Assembly: GCF_000721935.1 (NCBI RefSeq)
Contig: NZ_KL585381.1
Coordinates: 234,599-245,372, forward strand
Origin: Streptomyces sp. NRRL WC-3549
Lineage (GTDB): Bacteria > Actinomycetota > Actinomycetes > Streptomycetales > Streptomycetaceae
DNA length: 10,774 bases
Direction: 5' to 3'
Part shown: positions 5,685 through 10,774 of the stretch, one piece after another
How the letters are laid out: each line of letters begins with the position of its first letter
Position numbering within the stretch: the first letter of the stretch is position 1
Translations under genes and position numbers: made by a program
Notes under the pieces: model-generated
Seen by the model: the letters and a program-made list of their open reading frames with translations, nothing else
The model's database searches: none
What the model was told of the DNA's origin: nothing

Positions 5685-6452
5685 TTGAGCAATTCTGCCG
5701 ACTCTCCCCAAGGTCCGGTCCGACGCGGGTCCCGGTGGCCGGTCCAAACGCTCACGGCTGCCGTTTTCGCCCTTGCCGGGCTGATCTTCGTCACGAGTGC
5801 GAATACGGCCAAGGGAACCGATATCCGCACCGACTCCTCCCTGCTGAAGCTCTCCGACCTCATTCAGCAGCGCAGTGAGAACAACGCCGAGCTGGACGAG
5901 TCGACCGCCGCCGTCCGCGCGGACATCGACGCCCTGGCCCGGCGGGACGACGGGAGCACCCAGGCCGAGGACGCGAAGCTCGACGCGCTGGAGAAGGCGG
6001 CGGGCACCACGAAGCTCACCGGCGAGGCCCTGACCGTCACCCTGGACGACGCTCCGCCGGACGCCACCGCCAACCCCGGCTACCCCGACCCCCAGCCCAA
6101 CGACCTGGTCATCCACCAGCAGGACCTGCAGGCCGTCGTCAACGCGCTCTGGGAGGGCGGCGCCCGCGGTGTCCAGGTCATGGACCAGCGGCTGATCTCC
6201 ACCAGCGCGGTGCGGTGCGTCGGCAACACGCTGATCCTGCAGGGACGGGTCTACTCGCCGCCGTACCGGATCACCGCCGTCGGTGACCGGGCCGGCCTGC
6301 GCAAGGCACTCGACGACTCCACGGCGATCCAGAACTACCAGCTGTACGTGAAGGCGTACGGACTCGGCTGGAAGGTCGAGGAGGAGAACAAGGTGACCCT
6401 CCCCGGGTACTCCGGCACGGTGGACCTCCATCACGCACAGCCTGTGGACTGA
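5685..6452 (+). CDS. DUF881 family membrane protein
   Basis: A 255-residue protein with a short cytoplasmic N-terminus, one membrane helix (about 19-39, TLTAAVFALAGLIFVTSA) and an extracytoplasmic remainder. Residues 50-105 are charged and helix-like, probably a coiled coil. Residues 112-248 form the conserved DUF881 domain (LTVTLDDAPPDA, NDLVIHQQDLQAVVNALWEGGA, VRCVGNTLILQGRVYSPPYRITAVGD). The function is unknown; the family is linked to the division cluster and is adjacent to crgA in Streptomyces and Mycobacterium (Rv0012 region). The start is an unusual TTG, supported by AAGGAG (5668-5673) eleven bases upstream and by the absence of any other start before the helix. It is the first gene of the rightward set running to the sortases, 67 bases before the next gene. 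Confidence 0.93.
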   Translation: MSNSADSPQGPVRRGSRWPVQTLTAAVFALAGLIFVTSANTAKGTDIRTDSSLLKLSDLIQQRSENNAELDESTAAVRADIDALARRDDGSTQAEDAKLDALEKAAGTTKLTGEALTVTLDDAPPDATANPGYPDPQPNDLVIHQQDLQAVVNALWEGGARGVQVMDQRLISTSAVRCVGNTLILQGRVYSPPYRITAVGDRAGLRKALDDSTAIQNYQLYVKAYGLGWKVEEENKVTLPGYSGTVDLHHAQPVD

Positions 6453-6507
6453 CCCGTATCCGTCCCGCTCCCGTACCCCGGCCCTTTAGTCTGGTCCCGT
6501 ACCGAAT

Positions 6508-6514
6508 GGAGGGG
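6508..6514 (+). promoter_or_regulatory. Strong ribosome binding site of the 61-residue gene
   Basis: GGAGGGG ends five bases before the ATG at 6520 and supports translation of this very small gene. Confidence 0.75.
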
Positions 6515-6519
6515 ACAGC

Positions 6520-6705
6520 ATGTACGGCTGGATCTGGCGGCATCTGCCGGGCAACGTGTGGGTGCGGGGTCTGATCTCACTCGTCCTGGTCCTGGCGGTC
6601 GTCTACGCGCTGTTCCAGTACGTCTTCCCCTGGGCGGAGCCGCTGCTCCCGTTCGGTGACGTGACGGTGGACGGCCAGGGCGGCGGAACGGGGGCCGGCC
6701 GGTGA
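6520..6705 (+). CDS. Small single-helix membrane protein (unknown function)
   Basis: A 61-residue protein: an amphipathic N-terminus (MYGWIWRHLPGNVWVRG), one membrane helix (about 18-40, LISLVLVLAVVYALFQYVF) and a Gly-rich tail outside or inside the membrane. I know no named domain, but small proteins of this kind sit at this position in Streptomyces. It is supported by the strong ribosome site and by the 4-base GTGA overlap of its stop with the start of the amidotransferase gene, a sign of translational coupling. A role as a small division or envelope subunit is possible but not shown. Confidence 0.82.
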   Translation: MYGWIWRHLPGNVWVRGLISLVLVLAVVYALFQYVFPWAEPLLPFGDVTVDGQGGGTGAGR

Positions 6706-7340
6706 GCACACGCGTCCTCGTCGTGGACAACTACGACAGCTTCGTCTTCAACCTCGTCCAGTACCTCTACCAACTCGGCGCCGAGTGCGAGGTGGTGCGC
6801 AACGACGAGGTGACCACCGCGCGCGCCGAGGACGGCTTCGACGGCGTCCTGCTCTCGCCGGGCCCCGGTACACCCGAACAGGCGGGCGTCTGCGTCGACA
6901 TGGTGCACCACTGCGCCGCCGTCGGTGTCCCGGTCTTCGGGGTGTGCCTGGGCATGCAGTCGATGGCCGTGGCGTACGGCGGTGTCGTGGGCCGTGCGCC
7001 GGAACTGCTGCACGGCAAGACCTCACCCGTGCTCCACGAAGGACGGGGTGTGTTCGCCGGACTGCCCTCCCCGTTCACCGCGACGCGCTACCACTCGCTG
7101 GCCGCCGAACCGCAGTCCCTGCCCGATGTGCTGGACGTGACGGCGCGTACCGCCGACGGCATCGTCATGGGGCTGCGCCACCGCGAACTGGACGTGGAGG
7201 GCGTGCAGTTCCACCCCGAGTCGGTGCTCACGGAGCACGGCCACCTGATGCTGGCCAACTGGCTTCAAAGGTGCGGGGACGCCGGGGCCGTCGCCAGGTC
7301 GGCGGGACTCGCCCCGGTGGTGGGCAAGGCCGCCGCGTGA
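6702..7340 (+). CDS. Class I glutamine amidotransferase, anthranilate/aminodeoxychorismate synthase component II
   Basis: A 212-residue TrpG/PabA-type subunit that hydrolyses glutamine and passes ammonia to a chorismate-using partner (TrpE for tryptophan, PabB for folate). The triad is intact: nucleophile Cys82 in GVCLGMQ, His171 and Glu173 in FHPES. The N-terminal VVDNYDSFVFNLVQYL and the oxyanion motif LSPGPGTPEQAG (51-62) are typical of this family. No trpE or pabB lies in the window, so the partner is encoded elsewhere. It starts with GTG overlapping the previous stop by four bases, and its own stop overlaps the start of the next gene by four bases, so it is coupled on both sides. The same gene sits in the division cluster of mycobacteria (called trpG there). 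Sequence alone does not decide between Trp and folate roles. Confidence 0.95.
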   Translation: MSTRVLVVDNYDSFVFNLVQYLYQLGAECEVVRNDEVTTARAEDGFDGVLLSPGPGTPEQAGVCVDMVHHCAAVGVPVFGVCLGMQSMAVAYGGVVGRAPELLHGKTSPVLHEGRGVFAGLPSPFTATRYHSLAAEPQSLPDVLDVTARTADGIVMGLRHRELDVEGVQFHPESVLTEHGHLMLANWLQRCGDAGAVARSAGLAPVVGKAAA

Positions 7341-8722
7341 CCCCACTGCGCCCCGAGCCCGACGCCGGCCACGACGGCCCGTACCCGCAGGGAGCGTACG
7401 CGGCCGACGGCACGTTCGAGGCGGCGGTGGACCAGCTCGCGGACCCGTTGAACGATCCGCTGCCGATCCCCGGGCAGCACACCTCGCCCTGGTTCCGGGA
7501 CGAGACCGCACCCGGGAACGGCGGCGCCCGAGGAGGAGGGCCGCCCACGGCCCAGCAGGGCCTCCAGCAGCCCGTGGAGACCCCCGGCGAGTGGTACGAC
7601 CCCGAGGGCTACCGGCGGGACTGGTACGGCCCCCAGGGGCCGGATCAGGTGCCTCGGTCCGGGGGACCCGTCCCGCACGGCACACCGGGTGCCCGGTCCG
7701 CGCAGGGGGCACCGCCGCTCGGGGGCCCGCCCGGGGGCCAGTCGGCCGGTGCGCCGGTGGTGCCGGACGCCGTGTCCGGCTCCACGCCGCCTTCGCCCCG
7801 GGCTCCCCGCGCCCCCGCCATCCCCGACGAGACCGTCGTACTGCCGGTCACGGGCCCCCCGCAGGCGGACGAGGGCGACGCCTACGACCCCCTCGACTCC
7901 GTGCCGGCCGCAGAAGAGGTGCCGGAACCGGCGCCGACGGGCGGGCGGGCCGAGCGCAGACGGGCGGCGAAGGGCCGTGGACGGCGCCGTCCGGAGCCGG
8001 CGGTGCCGATGTCCCGCCTGGAGGCCAGACGGGCGGCCCGCGCGGCCAAGGACAGCCCGGCCGTGGTGGCCAGCCGGGTCGTCGGGGAGGTGTTCATCAC
8101 CTTCGGTGTCCTGATGCTCCTCTTCGTCACCTACCAGTTGTGGTGGACCAACGTCCGCGCCGACCAGATCGCCGGGCGCGAGACCCACAAGATCCAGGAC
8201 CAGTGGGCGGCCGGGTCCCGGACGCCGGGCGCCTTCGAGCCGGGCCAGGGGTTCGCCATCATGCACATCCCGAAGCTGGACGTCGTCGCGCCGATCGCCG
8301 AGGGCATCAGCAAGGAGAAGGTCCTCGACCGCGGGATGGTCGGGCACTACGCCGAGGGCACGCTGAAGACCGCGATGCCGTCGGCGAAGCAGGGCAACTT
8401 CGCGGTGGCGGGCCACCGCAACACCCACGGCGAGCCGTTCCGCTACATCAACAAGCTGAAGCCCGGCGACCCGATCGTGGTCGAGACCCAGGACGCGTAC
8501 TACACGTACGAGATGACCGGCATCCTTCCCCAGACCGCGCCCTCCAACGTCTCGGTGATCGACGAAGTGCCGCGGGGTTCCGGCTTCACCGGTCCGGGCA
8601 GGTACATCACTCTCACGACGTGTACGCCGGAATTCACGAGTACGTACCGAATGATCGTGTGGGGCAAGATGGTCGACGAACGGCCGCGCAGCAAGGGCAA
8701 GCCCGACGCGCTCGTCGGCTGA
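7337..8722 (+). CDS. srtE1: Class E sortase with long disordered N-terminal region
   Basis: A 461-residue membrane-anchored transpeptidase. Class E sortases cut LAXTG-type sorting signals and attach surface proteins to peptidoglycan; in S. coelicolor they anchor chaplins and are needed for aerial hyphae. The catalytic domain (about 300-455) has His360 in AGHRNTHG, Cys429 in TLTTCTP and Arg438 in TYRMIVWG. One membrane helix lies at about 248-268, followed by the family motif LWWTN. The first ~220 residues are Pro/Gly/Asp-rich and look disordered, followed by a Lys/Arg-rich stretch (GRAERRRAAKGRGRRR) before the helix. This makes the protein longer than most sortases. The GTG start overlaps the amidotransferase stop by four bases; a shorter product from the ATG near 8009 cannot be excluded. 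The symbol rests on position next to trpG-like as in SCO3850, recalled. Confidence 0.93.
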   Translation: MTPLRPEPDAGHDGPYPQGAYAADGTFEAAVDQLADPLNDPLPIPGQHTSPWFRDETAPGNGGARGGGPPTAQQGLQQPVETPGEWYDPEGYRRDWYGPQGPDQVPRSGGPVPHGTPGARSAQGAPPLGGPPGGQSAGAPVVPDAVSGSTPPSPRAPRAPAIPDETVVLPVTGPPQADEGDAYDPLDSVPAAEEVPEPAPTGGRAERRRAAKGRGRRRPEPAVPMSRLEARRAARAAKDSPAVVASRVVGEVFITFGVLMLLFVTYQLWWTNVRADQIAGRETHKIQDQWAAGSRTPGAFEPGQGFAIMHIPKLDVVAPIAEGISKEKVLDRGMVGHYAEGTLKTAMPSAKQGNFAVAGHRNTHGEPFRYINKLKPGDPIVVETQDAYYTYEMTGILPQTAPSNVSVIDEVPRGSGFTGPGRYITLTTCTPEFTSTYRMIVWGKMVDERPRSKGKPDALVG

Positions 8723-8758
8723 GGCGGGCTGGGCGACATCAGGACAGGGGCGGGTGCG

Positions 8759-9493
8759 GTGGCAGCGAGGACCGAGCAGGAAGAGCGTGCCGAGGTCTCG
8801 GCACCCCCGGTGCGGCGCGCGGGCCGCCATCCCGTCGCGGCGGTGGTGAGCCTCTTCGGCGAACTGCTGATCACCGGGGGCCTCGTGCTCGGGCTGTTCG
8901 TCGTCTACTCGCTGTGGTGGACCAACGTGCTCGCGGACCGCGAGGCCGGCAAACAGGGCGACACCGTCCGCGACCACTGGGCCCAGGGCCGGGGCCCCGG
9001 CGAGCTGGACACCAAGGACGGCATCGGCTTCCTGCACGTCCCCGCCATGAAGAACGGCGAGGTGCTGGTCAAGAAGGGCACCGACACCGCGACGCTCAAC
9101 AACGGCATCGCCGGCTACTACACGGACCCGGTGAAGTCGGCCCTGCCCGAGGACGAGGAGGGCAACTTCACGCTCGCCGCGCACCGGGACGGTCACGGCG
9201 CCAGGTTCCACAACATCGACAAGGTCAAGAAGGGCGACGCGATCGTCTTCGAGACCAAGGACACCTGGTACGTCTACAAGGTCTACGCGGAGCTCCCCGA
9301 GACGTCGAAGTACAACGTCGACGCGATCGCGCCCGTGCCGGAGGAGTCCGGGGTGAAGAAGCCCGGCCGCTACATCACGCTGACCACCTGCACGCCCGTC
9401 TACACGTCCAAGTACCGCTACATCGTCTGGGGCGAGCTGGTCCGGACGGAGAAGGTCGACCAGGACCGTACGAAGCCGGCCGAGCTGCGCTGA
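8759..9493 (+). CDS. srtE2: Class E sortase, second tandem copy
   Basis: A 244-residue sortase with a short cytoplasmic tail, a membrane helix (about 30-52, SLFGELLITGGLVLGLFVVY) followed by the SLWWTNVLADREAG motif shared with its neighbour, and a catalytic domain with His142 (AAHRDGHG), Cys211 (TLTTCTP) and Arg220 (KYRYIVWG). All three catalytic residues are present. It anchors proteins to the cell wall as its neighbour does, and the two are clear tandem paralogues from an old duplication. The GTG start follows AGGGG (8746-8750) by eight bases. The 36-base gap from the first sortase suggests one operon. Compared with the first copy it lacks the long N-terminal extension and has different residues around the catalytic His, which could shift substrate preference. 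The symbol is by position next to the PASTA kinase as in SCO3849, recalled. Confidence 0.93.
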   Translation: MAARTEQEERAEVSAPPVRRAGRHPVAAVVSLFGELLITGGLVLGLFVVYSLWWTNVLADREAGKQGDTVRDHWAQGRGPGELDTKDGIGFLHVPAMKNGEVLVKKGTDTATLNNGIAGYYTDPVKSALPEDEEGNFTLAAHRDGHGARFHNIDKVKKGDAIVFETKDTWYVYKVYAELPETSKYNVDAIAPVPEESGVKKPGRYITLTTCTPVYTSKYRYIVWGELVRTEKVDQDRTKPAELR

Positions 9494-9575
9494 ACCGGAC
9501 GGGTCCCTCCCCCTCCTCGGCGGCGGTTCCGGCCGACGGCCCGGCCCCTGGCCGGAGGGAGCCCCGCCCCCGGCA

Positions 9576-9624
9576 ACGGCGAAGGGCCGCGGTCACCTCC
9601 GAGGTGACCGCGGCCCTTCGCCGT
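9576..9624. terminator. Long perfect hairpin between convergent sortase and PASTA kinase genes
   Basis: Bases 9576-9599 and 9601-9624 are perfect inverted repeats (24 bases each; 23 pairs around a 3-base CCG loop once the tightest pair is opened). It lies 82 bases after the sortase stop and 22 bases from the kinase stop, so it can terminate both convergent transcripts. No U-run is seen. Confidence 0.85.
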
Positions 9625-9646
9625 GCCGACCGGCGCCGGCGTCCGG

Positions 9647-10774
9647 CTAGCCGGAGCGGCCGCCGAAGATGGTGTTGTTACCGCCCGGCATGGTCCACAC
9701 GCTCACCGCGCCGTTCTTGTCGACCATCTGGTTCGTCTCGGGGTCCGTCCGGTAGACCCGGGCGTTGTCGTCGTTCGGACCCTCGACGTTCCCGAGTTGC
9801 AGACCGGCCTGGGCCAGTGCGGCCTTGACCTCGCCGAGCGTGTGGTTCCTCAGCTCGGGTACCGCCACCTGCTCCGGCTCGGGCGGGCCCTTGGAGACCT
9901 TGAGGACGATCTGGACGTCCTCGGGCTGCTTGCTCGGGCCTGCCGGCGTCTGCTCGACCACGATCCCGGCGGGTTCCGGGGAGTCGACCTCCTGCTTCGA
10001 CACGTTCATGAACCCGAGGCCGTTCAGCTGGGCCACCGCCGCGTCGTACTGACGTGTGCGGACGTCGGGCATGTCCGCGGCCGCCTTCTTGGCCACGGTG
10101 AGCTTGACCTCGGACTCCCTGTCGGCCTTCGCGCCGGGCTCCGGGTCCTGCTTGGTCACCGTGCCCGGGGTCGCCTCCGACTCGACCGTTTCGACCTCGA
10201 CCGCGAAGCCCCCGTCCTCCAGGATCTTCCGGGCGCTGGCCTCCGACTTCTCCAGGACGTCCGGTACCTCGACCTTGGGCGCGCCCGTGGAGACGACGAC
10301 CGTGACGGTCTCGCCCTTCTTCATCGAGGCGTCCGCGACGGGGTCCTGGCTGCAGATCTTGCCCTCGGGCTGTTTCTCGCACTCCTTCTTCTCACCGACC
10401 TTCAGGAGCACGCCCGAGGTGTCCGCCAGGTTCTGCGCCTCTTCGACCGTGTAGCCGACCATCCTCGGCGCCATGGCCTCGTCGCTGCCGTTGTCGCTGA
10501 AGACCGTGCGGCCGATCAGGATCGCGCCGATGAGCACCAGGACGCCCGCGACGACCAGCAGGATCGTCGAGGTGTTGCTCTTCTTCTGCTGGCGCCTGCG
10601 GCCCGCGCGGTCGTCGTAGCCGCCGTCGTCCGGGTTGACCGGGGGCAGCATGGAGGTCGGGGCGCCGACCGGATCGGCCGGGTGCAGGGCCTGGGTGGGC
10701 TGGTCGTTGCCGTACCCGTCGTAGCCGCCGTACCCCGCCGCGCCCATCGCCGCCGCTGCGGCGACCGGCTGGGC
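9647..10774 (-). CDS. pknB: PknB-type Ser/Thr kinase with PASTA domains, C-terminal part (5' end outside window)
   Basis: This gene runs off the right edge; the last 375 residues are present and the kinase domain is not. The reading frame is open to the edge without a stop. Visible parts are an Ala/Gly/Pro-rich disordered juxtamembrane linker, a basic patch (RRRQQKKSN), one membrane helix (TILLVVAGVLVLIGAILIG) and four extracellular PASTA repeats (about residues 95-163, 164-229, 230-297 and 298-370 of the visible part). Each PASTA has the usual VPDV-type start and x-V-Y/T-V-T end. PASTA kinases sense muropeptides or lipid II and control growth and division. The tail ends in a GGNNTIFGGRSG-like Gly-rich extension. 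Its place convergent to the sortases matches S. coelicolor SCO3848; mycobacterial pknB sits next to trpG likewise. Confidence 0.92.
   Translation of the reverse strand, partial: AQPVAAAAAMGAAGYGGYDGYGNDQPTQALHPADPVGAPTSMLPPVNPDDGGYDDRAGRRRQQKKSNTSTILLVVAGVLVLIGAILIGRTVFSDNGSDEAMAPRMVGYTVEEAQNLADTSGVLLKVGEKKECEKQPEGKICSQDPVADASMKKGETVTVVVSTGAPKVEVPDVLEKSEASARKILEDGGFAVEVETVESEATPGTVTKQDPEPGAKADRESEVKLTVAKKAAADMPDVRTRQYDAAVAQLNGLGFMNVSKQEVDSPEPAGIVVEQTPAGPSKQPEDVQIVLKVSKGPPEPEQVAVPELRNHTLGEVKAALAQAGLQLGNVEGPNDDNARVYRTDPETNQMVDKNGAVSVWTMPGGNNTIFGGRSG

Noticed and set aside
6785..7336. Long open frame upstream of, and in frame with, the first sortase
   Set aside because: It overlaps the amidotransferase gene in another frame and has Arg-rich composition typical of an out-of-frame GC-rich reading; the sortase starts at the GTG overlapping the amidotransferase stop.
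7265..9211. Large minus-strand open frame across both sortase genes
   Set aside because: It is antisense to two well-supported genes with complete catalytic motifs; long antisense frames are expected at this GC content.
7591..9828. Long plus-strand frame across both sortases and the convergent terminator
   Set aside because: Its product is low-complexity Arg/Gly/Pro and it crosses stop signals and genes of both strands; it is a GC-rich shadow frame.
1..10774. CRISPR array, prophage, plasmid origin or defence system
   Set aside because: No regularly spaced repeats, integrase, Cas, toxin-antitoxin or nuclease genes are visible; the gene content is core chromosomal.

Overview
The window is high-GC actinobacterial DNA and reads as the origin-proximal cell-division region of a Streptomyces chromosome. 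GTG and TTG starts are common, third codon positions are strongly G/C, and the gene order ppi - rhomboid - crgA - DUF881 - small membrane protein - trpG-like amidotransferase - class E sortases - PASTA kinase is the order I know from Streptomyces. A shorter version (ppiA, crgA, DUF881, trpG, pknB) lies beside the origin in Mycobacterium. Bases 3-21 are not genomic: they match the 19-bp Tn5 mosaic end used in transposase sequencing libraries, so the left edge is probably an untrimmed contig end.

Left part (22-2422). A minus-strand pair encodes an XRE-type DNA-binding protein (1475-2023) and, downstream of it, a Ser/Thr protein kinase with a C-terminal membrane anchor (24-1367). Divergent from them is a complete tRNA-Ala(TGC) at 2198-2270. 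It is followed by a 14-bp terminator hairpin and then an exceptionally long perfect hairpin (25 bp, 4-base loop) that insulates it from the convergent DUF5324 gene (2422-3147).

Middle part (3148-5548). A cyclophilin peptidyl-prolyl isomerase and a rhomboid protease with an N-terminal zinc-binding domain run rightward. They converge on crgA, the small two-helix membrane protein that restrains FtsZ assembly and septation. The convergent gap between rhomboid and crgA (5027-5293) holds four DnaA-box-like sites, three of them perfect. This is the most interesting non-coding signal here: no promoter is expected between two 3' ends, so a role in titrating DnaA or controlling replication is more likely than transcriptional control.

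Right part (5549-10774). Divergent from crgA is a rightward, probably co-transcribed set: a DUF881 membrane protein, a 61-residue single-helix protein, a TrpG/PabA-type glutamine amidotransferase, and two class E sortases. Two of the junctions are 4-base GTGA overlaps. A second long perfect hairpin separates the second sortase from the convergent, window-truncated PknB-type kinase, of which the membrane segment and four PASTA domains are present. Together the genes serve envelope growth, septation, surface-protein anchoring and signalling, next to a putative replication-control element. I see no phage, IS element, CRISPR array or other sign of recent transfer.
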